The notes under the pieces: model-generated
Database searches by the model: none
The model's input: only the letters and a program-made list of their open reading frames with translations
What the model was told of the DNA's origin: nothing
Shown here: piece by piece, positions 1-5,356 of the stretch
How positions within the stretch are numbered: position 1 is the stretch's first letter
Layout: the number at the start of each line of letters is the position of its first letter
Program-made: the position numbers and the translations under genes
Assembly: GCA_048886645.1 (NCBI GenBank)
Contig: JBHLKN010000097.1
Span: 1-6,949, forward strand
Direction: 5' to 3'
DNA length: 6,949 nt
Source: Wukongarchaeum sp048886645
Lineage (GTDB): Archaea > Asgardarchaeota > Wukongarchaeia > Wukongarchaeales > Wukongarchaeaceae

Positions 1-53
1 ATGCCTAATAATATTGAAGCTTCTATTGCTTCAAAAGAGTGCATAAGGGTCAC
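1..53 (-). CDS. Possible N-terminal start of a gene clipped by the window edge
   Basis: On the minus strand an open frame runs off the left edge. It could begin at GTG (53) or ATG (44) and reads MHSFEAIEASILLG from the ATG. The peptide looks protein-like, with an amphipathic helix character, but only about 14-17 codons are visible. No clear Shine-Dalgarno sequence precedes it. The plus strand also has a short open frame from base 1 that stops at 66, so the strand is not certain. The direct repeats at 99-198 would lie in its upstream region. No family is recognised. Confidence 0.2.
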   Translation of the reverse strand, partial: MTLMHSFEAIEASILLG

Positions 54-98
54 ATCACAGACCTGAGCATGTTTATCCTGTCATGCATTATCAAACGT

Positions 99-198
99 GT
101 TAAACCTATTGTAAAACTGTTTAGTTTTCATGGTTTTTCTTTAAGTGTGTTGTCCTTTTCGAATGTTAAAACTATTGTAAGTTAAACCTATTGTAAAA
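99..198. repeat. Three direct repeats of an 18-bp unit
   Basis: The unit gttaaacctattgtaaaa occurs exactly at 99-116 and 181-198. A shortened, one-mismatch copy (gttaaaactattgtaa) lies at 165-180, directly abutting the third copy. Copies 1 and 3 also share the following (g)ctgttt, so the similarity is about 24 bp with one inserted base. The start-to-start distances are 66 and 16 bp, so this is not a regular array. The units could be protein-binding iterons upstream of the clipped minus-strand frame, or an IS-flanking repeat. No function is established. Confidence 0.6.
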
Positions 199-253
199 GC
201 TGTTTTTAATTTTTTTCTTTTTCTGGCTCTGTAGAAACCGTGTGATTTATAGT

Positions 254-301
254 ACGTTCCCTCTTCTTTGTAAATTTACCGATCGTTAGAGAAGGGAACG
301 T
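254..301. repeat. 9-bp inverted repeat just upstream of the transposase remnant
   Basis: The sequence acgttccct (254-262) is matched by its reverse complement agggaacgt (293-301), with a 30-base gap. The right arm ends four bases before the first possible start codon (305) of the transposase remnant. It may be an RNA hairpin that shields the transposase start, or part of an IS end. Neither is shown by the sequence. Confidence 0.4.
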
Positions 302-304
302 GCT

Positions 305-584
305 GTGATGGTTTGTGGGGATTCTTGTTTTATAAAGGTTGTTAAGACCCTTTTCAAGGTTTTTAAGAGGAAGAAGGCGTCTCTTCATTTCAGCAGGTTT
401 TCTAACCGGTTGTACAAGGTTTGGCAGCATTGTGTCATCCTTGTTTTGAAGGAGTTGGAAGGGAAAAGAGAGTTATCGGGGTATTATGGAGCTTTTAGAG
501 GACTGTGACAAGGTGGTGAAGTTCTTAGGTCTCTGCAGACTGCCCCACTTCACCACGTTGCAGAATTTCGTTCAGAGGATCCAG
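305..584 (+). pseudogene. IS4/IS5-like transposase, N-terminal remnant, frameshifted and truncated
   Basis: Frame 2 from GTG305/ATG308 gives an archaeal transposase N-terminus: basic LFKVFKRKKASLHFSRF, then YKVWQHCVILVLKELEGK. The frame then goes wrong and stops at 506-508. Reading on in frame 3 from base 468 restores the family pattern: ESYRGIMELLEDCDKVV, then FLGLCRLPHFTTLQNFVQRI. This matches the usual 'SYR..ielLe...LgLkrvPHyTTLqkf..Ri' region. The shift needs one base skipped in the A run 464-467. Homology ends near 584, where a surface-protein fragment begins on the other strand. The catalytic DDE region is absent, so the product cannot be active. The identification rests on remembered family motifs, without a search; the exact IS family is uncertain. 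Confidence 0.75.
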
Positions 585-789
585 AACCCCATCCCGCTAC
601 ACTCGTATAAAGATCATCCATGTAGTTTGTTGTTGTAAAATCCTCAGAATAAGTTCCAGAATCACCCTCAGCGGGTTGTCCGTCCACGATGGCTACTAGT
701 GTCGAGAAAATTAAGACAGTGAAAATAAAAACTCCCCCTCCCTTTCGAAAAGTTAGATATTTAGATCGTTTTCCAACGTTTAAACCCAT
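580..789 (-). pseudogene. Secreted/surface protein, N-terminal fragment truncated at the IS junction
   Basis: From ATG789 (or ATG792) the minus strand encodes a basic n-region (KRSKYLTFRK), a hydrophobic stretch VFIFTVLIFSTLVAIV at residues 20-35, and a probable signal cleavage region near DGQPAEG. The mature start reads TYSEDFTTTNYMDDL, then VAGWGSG. This 'DFtTT.Y.D......GWG.G' opening is typical of large secreted proteins in uncultivated archaea. After GWGSG (base 580) the frame enters the transposase remnant and loses likeness, so only about 70 residues remain. GGGGGATTG just before the double ATG may act as a ribosome-binding site. The open frame extends upstream to GTG840, but the signal peptide argues for the later start. 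The expected C-terminal repeats are missing. Confidence 0.6.
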
Positions 790-840
790 CATCAATCCCC
801 CAAAAAGCCTTGAAAAGTTTTTGATTAGGGACTGGAGCAC

Positions 841-1250
841 AAAAATTAGTAGATAAAGAACATTGTTGTGCCAAAAACAAGTCTAAGGAAACCGTATAAA
901 AGGTTTTGGGAGTGTTAAGTATTTAGTGAAACATCTAATACTACTTTTTAGAGGATTTTGTGGTTTCGCGATTTTCTAAAATATGGTTCATTAAACTTCT
1001 TTGACAGCAAAAAATCACGCCTTTTGGAGGTTTAAATCTAGGATATTTCCCTATCTTTTTTTGTATTCCATGAAATCTTTTGGAGAGAAAAGAGAATTCT
1101 CTGCGTGTTTGTTTTCAAAGTTTGGAAATCCCATAAATCACGTTAAAAAATCTCTATTTTATAAATTTATTTTAAAGGCGGTTGAAAGGCAAATTATACA
1201 TAGTGACAGCCTTGTTACGATAGCTGCTTTGTTTCCTAGGTATGTTTTGT
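841..1250. other. Gene-poor stretch downstream of hppA
   Basis: Apart from the promoter-like block at 894-910, I see no supported gene here. A plus-strand frame from TTG1001 to 1297 exists but has no ribosome-binding site, no recognisable motif, and runs antisense into the 3' end of hppA. On the minus strand a T6 run (1145-1150), about 100 bases past the hppA stop, is the nearest candidate for an archaeal oligo-T terminator. Confidence 0.5.
894..910 (-). promoter_or_regulatory. Candidate BRE/TATA promoter for the surface-protein fragment
   Basis: On the minus strand this reads cccaaaaccttttatac: an A-rich BRE-like block followed by a TATA-like box. It lies about 105 bases upstream of ATG789, which would give a leader of roughly 80 bases. 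A 15/17 identical block occurs at 6876-6892. The assignment is by pattern only. Confidence 0.35.
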
Positions 1251-3287
1251 TTAAAATATTGGTAAAAATACTAGCGATACAATTGACATTAGTTTGATGA
1301 GTATGTTTAAGCTTGGTCCGGCTGTATCTTTAAATGGGTCGCCAACGGTGTCGCCAACAACGGCTGCTTTATGTGCTCTTGAGCCTTTACCACCGCACTG
1401 TCCACGTTCTATGTATTTTTTCGCGTTATCCCATGCGCCGCCAGCGTTAGCCATCATAATCGCTAATATAAATCCGGTAGCGGTGACGCTTAATAGCATG
1501 CCTCCTAAGCTATGGACACCAAGAGTTAATCCTACAATTATCGGTGTTAGTATGGCAATTGTACCGGGGGCAATCATTTCCTTTAAAGCTGATTTGGTGG
1601 AGATGTCTACACATCTTTCATAGTTGGGTTTTGTTTTTCCTTCCATAAGACCTTCAATATGATTGAATTGGTATCGTACTTCCTCTACCATTTGAAATGC
1701 AGCTGTTCCAACTGCTGTCATCACTAAAGCACTAAATAAAAAGGGTAACATAGCTCCGATAAAGATCCCTACCATAACTTTCGGTTCACTTATGTCGATT
1801 GTGTCAATATCGCCAGTTTTCATAAACACAAAGATAAACGCGAGTGCAGTTAAGGCAGCAGAAGCTATTGCAAACCCTTTTCCTGTAGCAGCAGTTGTAT
1901 TTCCAAGGGCATCGAGGGCATCAGTTCTTTTTCTGACAATTGGATCTAATTTGGACATTTCAGCAATTCCACCAGCGTTATCTGCAACAGGTCCGTATGC
2001 ATCACAAGCTAGCGTAATTCCAAGGGTAGATAACATACCTACTGCAGTGAGTGAAACACCATATACTCCTAGTGTCGTGTTTTCTGATCCGTTTGACAAA
2101 TAGAAGCTTGAAACTATCGCAGTACAGACTATAATTACGGGTATAACAGTACTCATCATCCCAACAGATAATCCTTCTATAATGTTTATAGCGGATCCAG
2201 TTTCAGAAGATTTTGCGATTTTTTTGACACTTCGATAACTTTCAGAAGTATAATATTCAGTGCTTAATCCGATAAGAATTCCCGCGATAAGACCAATCAA
2301 TACGGAAAAATACAGACCATTCTCGATATCGCTTTCTGAAATTTTGTTATTACCGTTAACTATGTCTTCTGTTATGGTTAATTTTATGACTAAAAAAGAA
2401 GCTATTGCAAGAATTATTGCAGCAATAAAAATTCCTTTTCTTAGTGCTTTTAGTAACAGCCTCATTTCGACTTCTTCGCCAGTTTTAACAAAAAAAGTGC
2501 CCAAAATTGCGCATAGTATGCCAAGGGCGGCAATATGAAGTGGTAAAAGTATACTACTGTTACTTAGATCTACAATTATTGCACTTAATGCCATTGCTGC
2601 AATAATAGATCCGACATAACTTTCAAACAAGTCAGCACCCATACCTGCTACATCACCAACATTATCACCAACATTATCTGCTATAACAGCGGGATTTCGA
2701 GGGTCATCTTCGGGTATTCCAGCTTCGACTTTCCCAACTAAATCTGCTCCAACGTCTGCAGCTTTAGTATATATTCCACCGCCAACACGAGCAAATAAAG
2801 CAATAGATGAAGCACCCAGACTAAATCCAAATAATATCTTTGTATCATCGAATATGGAGTATAATACGCTGACGCCTATTATTCCCAATCCTACAACACA
2901 AAGTCCCATGACCGTACCGCTAGCAAAAGCAACTTTAAGTCCTTCACCTAAACTTTTGGTTGCAGCCTGAGTAGTTCTAACGTTAGCTTTTGTTGCAATT
3001 TGCATACCTGAAAATCCAGCCAGAACAGAACAACCCGTACCAACTAAATAGGCAATACCAGTTTTCGTATTAATCGCAACTGAGATAACTGCAAATAGCA
3101 TAATTACAAAGAAAACTAGGGTTTGATATTCTCGTTTGAGAAATGCTAGTGCACCTTTTCTTACGGCATTACTTATCTCTTGCATTTCTTTAGATCCTGC
3201 ATCATGTTCCATAATCATTTTCACAAGATACAGTGCAAATACCAGTGCTATTATACCAGCAATTACATTAAGCACTATCATTTTCAT
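1251..3287 (-). CDS. hppA: Membrane-bound ion-translocating pyrophosphatase, K+-dependent, probably Na+-pumping
   Basis: Hydrolyses PPi in the cytoplasm and uses the energy to export Na+ (or H+) across the membrane. At 678 residues it is full length for the family, hydrophobic throughout, with about 16 expected membrane helices. The substrate site is intact: DVGADLVGKVE at 178-188, the acidic EDDPRNPAVIADNVGDNVGD loop at 193-212, D429 and D436 in CDAYGPVADNAGG, and the C-terminal DNAKKYIE, GDTVGDPFKDTAGP region (620-657). GNTTAATGKG (462-471) has Ala466 where K+-independent enzymes have Lys, so K+ dependence is predicted. The gate Glu222 follows Asp219 by three residues (ADLFESY), with Lys665 in the last helix, as in Thermotoga Na+-PPase. 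Plant H+-PPases have this Glu one helical turn later. ATG3287 starts at the family N-terminus; no Shine-Dalgarno sequence is seen, so the mRNA may be leaderless or short-leadered. Function is very secure, ion choice less so. Confidence 0.97.
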   Translation of the reverse strand: MKMIVLNVIAGIIALVFALYLVKMIMEHDAGSKEMQEISNAVRKGALAFLKREYQTLVFFVIMLFAVISVAINTKTGIAYLVGTGCSVLAGFSGMQIATKANVRTTQAATKSLGEGLKVAFASGTVMGLCVVGLGIIGVSVLYSIFDDTKILFGFSLGASSIALFARVGGGIYTKAADVGADLVGKVEAGIPEDDPRNPAVIADNVGDNVGDVAGMGADLFESYVGSIIAAMALSAIIVDLSNSSILLPLHIAALGILCAILGTFFVKTGEEVEMRLLLKALRKGIFIAAIILAIASFLVIKLTITEDIVNGNNKISESDIENGLYFSVLIGLIAGILIGLSTEYYTSESYRSVKKIAKSSETGSAINIIEGLSVGMMSTVIPVIIVCTAIVSSFYLSNGSENTTLGVYGVSLTAVGMLSTLGITLACDAYGPVADNAGGIAEMSKLDPIVRKRTDALDALGNTTAATGKGFAIASAALTALAFIFVFMKTGDIDTIDISEPKVMVGIFIGAMLPFLFSALVMTAVGTAAFQMVEEVRYQFNHIEGLMEGKTKPNYERCVDISTKSALKEMIAPGTIAILTPIIVGLTLGVHSLGGMLLSVTATGFILAIMMANAGGAWDNAKKYIERGQCGGKGSRAHKAAVVGDTVGDPFKDTAGPSLNILIKLMSIVSLVFLPIF
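3003..3048 (-). repeat. Internal hppA segment that is copied upstream in inverse orientation
   Basis: These 46 bases (hppA codons for residues about 81-95, LVGTGCSVLAGFSGM) are identical, in inverse orientation, to 3608-3653. This is the functional copy, inside the intact hppA reading frame. The arms are 559 bases apart. Confidence 0.9.
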
Positions 3288-3314
3288 TCCATGCCCGTAA
3301 CAAAATATTTCTTA

Positions 3315-3339
3315 GGATATAATACCGTTTTATTATAGT
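3315..3339 (-). promoter_or_regulatory. Candidate hppA TATA boxes
   Basis: Reading the minus strand, actataataa (3339-3330) and tattatatcc (3324-3315) both resemble archaeal TATA boxes. They lie about 51-42 and 37-28 bases before ATG3287. The nearer one would give an almost leaderless mRNA and the farther one a leader of about 20 bases. Both fit the lack of a visible Shine-Dalgarno sequence. Confidence 0.4.
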
Positions 3340-3463
3340 ACTTTTAATGCATGACTTGGCGGAATGGTAATATCAATCTTTTTAGCTATCTCACTATTCT
3401 TAAGAATCAATGAATACAATATAGTCATTCCAATTGTCAGATAACGTGAGAGTTTTACACATA

Positions 3464-3596
3464 TCACAATTTCCCCCCAGATTTTAAGATTTTTGTAACA
3501 AAAGATTTAAATGCTTCATTTAGTTTTTTCCTTTGTTTTTAGCTTCTTTTCTTCTTCTTCAAGCCATTCTAATTTACCTAAATTCGGTTGTCTCAT
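3464..3596 (-). pseudogene. Small charged ORF, possibly frameshifted, unrecognised
   Basis: From ATG3596 the minus strand reads MRQPNLGKLEWLEEEEKKLK, then TKEKTK and a stop at 3516. It is a helical, highly charged peptide of 26 residues. If the A6 run on the minus strand (3529-3524) had one more base, the frame would continue with KKLNEAFKSFVTKILKSGGKL and stop at 3464, giving about 44 residues with a plausible amphipathic C-terminus. There is no clear ribosome-binding site. It may be a real tiny protein, a decayed one, or chance. I do not recognise a family. Confidence 0.25.
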
Positions 3597-3607
3597 TGTT
3601 AACCGAT

Positions 3608-3653
3608 TTTAGTTGGTACGGGTTGTTCTGTTCTGGCTGGATTTTCAGGTATG
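3608..3653 (+). repeat. 46-bp inverted copy of hppA codons 81-95
   Basis: On the plus strand this reads as hppA coding sequence (LVGTGCSVLAGFSGM), exactly matching 3003-3048 read on the minus strand. Similarity continues in decayed form to about 3666 (10 of the next 13 bases match). The first mismatch turns the next codon, CAA (Gln96), into TAA. Left of 3608 the match ends after one or two gapped bases. The copy is non-coding in its present place. A 46-base exact match is far beyond chance, so it must derive from hppA by copying or rearrangement. Confidence 0.92.
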
Positions 3654-3796
3654 TAAATTGTATCAACTACCCCCCTTTCAGAAGAGGCTTGAAACTTGGC
3701 TAGAAAGCTGTTTCCGTACGGGTGGTTGACAACACACCCTTGAAACTCCAAGACATGTTTGAAGTCTCCTCCAATGAGATCTTTTTTGGTTGCTTA

Positions 3797-3806
3797 GAAA
3801 AAAGAG
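3797..3806 (-). terminator. Candidate oligo-T terminator of the acetyltransferase gene
   Basis: The minus strand reads tcttttttct about 17-26 bases past the stop codon at 3823. A pyrimidine-rich T tract without a stable hairpin is the usual form of archaeal intrinsic termination. Inferred from pattern only. Confidence 0.35.
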
Positions 3807-3822
3807 ATGGTGGGCGGAGAGT

Positions 3823-4377
3823 TTACGGAGCGGCGAGTTTTTCATATTCTGGTTTCAATATTCCATATATGAGTCCGTTATGCCATTTATTATTTCTAAA
3901 AGTTGCTTCTCTAATTATTCCTTCCAGTTTAAATCCGCACTTTTCTAGAACATTCTTAGAACCAATGTTTTCTTCAAAAAGGCGGGCATAAATTCTATGC
4001 AGTTTTAAATCTTCAAAACCAAATTTTAGGATTAGTTTGACAGCTTCAGTCATTAATCCCCTTCCCCAATATTTCTTTCCAAGCCAGTATCCTATCTCTG
4101 CTTTTTTGTTTTCCCAGTCTATATCGAATAAATCTACTACACCGATAACCTTGTTAGTATTTTTTAAAACTATTCCAAAATCGTAACCTTTTTTCTTTTT
4201 AAGCTTATAATGTGTTCTTCTAATAAATTTTCTCGCTTCATCTTTCGGGTAAGGATGAAGAAACCTAAACATCCATCTACCAATATCCTTATCTTTTACA
4301 TTTTCATAAATATCTCTAGCGTCTGAAATTTTGAGTTTCCTAATCTTTACCCTTTCTCCGTCCAATTCCAACTTCAT
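3823..4377 (-). CDS. GNAT-family N-acetyltransferase, RimJ/RimL type
   Basis: Transfers an acetyl group from acetyl-CoA to an amine. Members of this Acetyltransf_3 group act on protein N-termini (RimJ/RimL), antibiotics or small amines; the substrate here is unknown. The 184 residues are the normal length. Residues 5-25 (LDGERVKIRKLKISDARDIY) are the usual first strand and helix. The acetyl-CoA loop is KKYWGRGLMTEA (101-112), preceded by AEIGYWLG (93-100). LKLHRIYARLFEENIGSKNV (124-143) followed by LEKCGFKLEGIIRE covers the 'N..S..vleK.GF' part that closes the fold. ATG4377 matches the usual N-terminus. No Shine-Dalgarno sequence is seen, so a leaderless message is possible. The methyltransferase gene upstream is on the same strand, 68 bases away, so co-transcription is possible. 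Confidence 0.93.
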   Translation of the reverse strand: MKLELDGERVKIRKLKISDARDIYENVKDKDIGRWMFRFLHPYPKDEARKFIRRTHYKLKKKKGYDFGIVLKNTNKVIGVVDLFDIDWENKKAEIGYWLGKKYWGRGLMTEAVKLILKFGFEDLKLHRIYARLFEENIGSKNVLEKCGFKLEGIIREATFRNNKWHNGLIYGILKPEYEKLAAP

Positions 4378-4400
4378 AATAGATCATTGAGTGAAAAGCA

Positions 4401-4407
4401 GTTTATC
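4401..4407 (-). promoter_or_regulatory. Weak TATA-like box before the acetyltransferase gene
   Basis: The minus strand reads gataaac here, with an A-rich block (aaaacaaaaaagt) upstream that could serve as a BRE. The box lies 30-24 bases before ATG4377, the spacing expected for a leaderless archaeal transcript. The match to the consensus is modest. Confidence 0.3.
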
Positions 4408-4445
4408 ACTTTTTTGTTTTCAGACAAAAAGAACAAGAATAACAG

Positions 4446-5165
4446 TTACTTTGTTCCCCAGAGAAGCAAATGGCGGTATACGCCTTGTATCGGTCCAGTG
4501 CACAAGTCCTGTTCCATGTTTTTAATCCCTCTTTGAAAGGCTTCTTCTGGAATTAAGTGGAGGGATGAAAACGCTTTGTCACGGTATGCTTGGATGTTAG
4601 TTAATTGGTAAGAAAATTCTACAGTATTCTCAGTAATCTCGCTGAATCCGACTTCTTTCATGATTTCTCGGAGTTCGGAGATACGAGGATATCTGGCTAA
4701 ATCAACTTCAACGGTTTCTGGAAAGTAGACTGCAAGTGGTTGACGATGAGGAATGATCCATTCAGAATCTGTTACGGTGCATAGTTTTCCACCTGTTTTT
4801 AGCACTCGGTAAGCCTCTTGGAAATAATCCATTATGTTGTCCACGTGATGGATTACGTCTACTGAAAACACCAAATCGAAGAAGTTTTGCGGGAATTTCA
4901 GTCTTTCAGCTTTGCCAAGTTGAAAAATGATTTTTTCTGATCGTTTTCTAGCTTTGGAAAGCATCTGTTCTGATGGGTCAATGCCCCAACACGAGCAACC
5001 GGTAAGGGATTCTAAAGCAACGATGTAACTCCCTGTGCCACATCCCACTTCTAACACCTTGGAAACAGTTCCAATTCCGCTGGTCAAGAAAAGGCCTTTC
5101 AGGACTTCTGGATAAACTTTTCGGTGCTTTGCGTATTCCAAAGCTATTTTATCGTAATCAATCAT
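4446..5165 (-). CDS. Class I SAM-dependent methyltransferase (UbiE/Methyltransf_11-like)
   Basis: Soluble enzyme of the Rossmann-fold methyltransferases; it transfers a methyl group from S-adenosylmethionine to an unknown acceptor. From ATG5165 it is 239 residues. Motif I VLEVGCGTG is at 37-45, the acidic residue binding the SAM ribose is Asp63 in WGIDPSEQML, motif II FDLVFSVDVIHHVDN starts at 96, and RVLKTGGKL (120-128) is the post-motif helix turn. The C-terminal part (YPRISELREIMKEVGFSEIT, then AYRDKAFSSLHLI and YRHLLLWGTK) resembles a subgroup I associate with bacteria, so acquisition by transfer is possible. ATG5165 is preferred over the in-frame GTG5186 because a GAGGTGA ribosome-binding site sits between them. 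It is divergent from the TPR gene and may be read together with the acetyltransferase gene. Confidence 0.92.
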   Translation of the reverse strand: MIDYDKIALEYAKHRKVYPEVLKGLFLTSGIGTVSKVLEVGCGTGSYIVALESLTGCSCWGIDPSEQMLSKARKRSEKIIFQLGKAERLKFPQNFFDLVFSVDVIHHVDNIMDYFQEAYRVLKTGGKLCTVTDSEWIIPHRQPLAVYFPETVEVDLARYPRISELREIMKEVGFSEITENTVEFSYQLTNIQAYRDKAFSSLHLIPEEAFQRGIKNMEQDLCTGPIQGVYRHLLLWGTK

Positions 5166-5173
5166 GTTAGAAT

Positions 5174-5182
5174 TTTCACCTC
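5174..5182 (-). promoter_or_regulatory. Ribosome-binding site that decides the methyltransferase start
   Basis: The minus strand carries gaggtgaaa, complementary to the 3' end of archaeal 16S rRNA (GGTGA core), about ten bases before ATG5165. It overlaps the region just inside the alternative GTG5186, which makes that upstream start unlikely. Confidence 0.6.
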
Positions 5183-5220
5183 TCACAACACTACTTTAAC
5201 AGTAAGAATAGCGAATTTAG

Positions 5221-5230
5221 GATAAAATAA
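5221..5230 (-). promoter_or_regulatory. Candidate TATA box of the methyltransferase gene
   Basis: The minus strand reads ttattttatc, 65-56 bases before ATG5165. Transcription about 26 bases downstream would give a leader of roughly 35 bases that includes the GGTGA site. Pattern-based. Confidence 0.4.
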
Positions 5231-5269
5231 GTTCGATAAAAGCTTTTTTAACTTAAATTTGCTTATTTT
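5224..5269. repeat. Palindromic elements in the divergent promoter region
   Basis: aaaataag (5224-5231) and its reverse complement cttatttt (5262-5269) flank a perfect 10-bp palindrome aaaagctttt (5238-5247). They lie between the divergent methyltransferase and TPR genes, overlapping the methyltransferase TATA candidate, and could be an operator. The region is so AT-rich that chance is a fair alternative. Confidence 0.3.
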
Positions 5270-5307
5270 CGAAAGACTCAAACATCTTATGGATGAAGGG
5301 TGAAGTG

Positions 5308-5317
5308 AAATATAAGA
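5308..5317 (+). promoter_or_regulatory. Candidate TATA box of the TPR gene
   Basis: aaatataaga on the plus strand matches an archaeal TATA box. Initiation about 25 bases downstream (near 5338) would give a short leader containing the AAAGGAG site at 5339-5345. Confidence 0.45.
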
Positions 5318-5338
5318 TAGTGAATAAATAATGTTTCT

Positions 5339-5345
5339 AAAGGAG
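5339..5345 (+). promoter_or_regulatory. Ribosome-binding site of the TPR gene
   Basis: aaaggag precedes ATG5357 with 11 bases between. The spacing is slightly long but it is the only good site near this start. Confidence 0.5.
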
Positions 5346-5356
5346 TATTTGAGAAG

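Larger units (their letters stand above)
3288..3822. other. Scarred intergenic region between hppA and the acetyltransferase gene
   Basis: This 535-base gap holds the hppA promoter candidates, the small frameshifted ORF at 3596-3464, the 46-bp inverted hppA copy at 3608-3653, and a T tract behind the acetyltransferase gene. Between 3654 and 3793 frames are open on both strands (for example minus-strand 3793-3599, 64 codons to a stop, with no ATG). I recognise no family in any of them, and part of that frame is simply the reverse of the hppA copy. Confidence 0.5.

Noticed and set aside
99..198. CRISPR-like array
   Set aside because: The repeat is only 16-18 bp, intervals are 66 and 16 bases, and no further units or cas genes are seen.
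206..430. Minus-strand 74-codon frame
   Set aside because: Antisense to the transposase remnant, low complexity at its end (EPEKEKN), and no family likeness.
513..556. 10-bp hairpin (gtggtgaagt / acttcaccac) as a terminator or attenuator
   Set aside because: It lies inside the transposase coding remnant, has no T tract after it, and arises from codons for KVVKF and HFTT.
1001..1297. Plus-strand 98-codon frame starting at TTG
   Set aside because: No ribosome-binding site, rare start, no recognisable motif, and it overlaps the hppA 3' end antisense.
1294..2538. Plus-strand open frames within hppA
   Set aside because: They are antisense shadows of a strongly conserved membrane protein gene.
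3599..3793. Minus-strand open frame of 64 codons ending in IPENPARTEQPVPTKIG, at first sight a truncated gene
   Set aside because: The convincing C-terminal part is exactly the reverse-strand reading of the copied hppA segment. There is no ATG, and no family fits the rest.
3722..3991. Plus-strand 89-codon frame
   Set aside because: About two thirds is antisense to the acetyltransferase gene; the rest shows no family likeness.
4411..4433. T/A-rich hairpin between the methyltransferase and acetyltransferase genes as a terminator
   Set aside because: The stem is A/T-only with a bulge and weak. A T tract alone may matter, but evidence is too thin.
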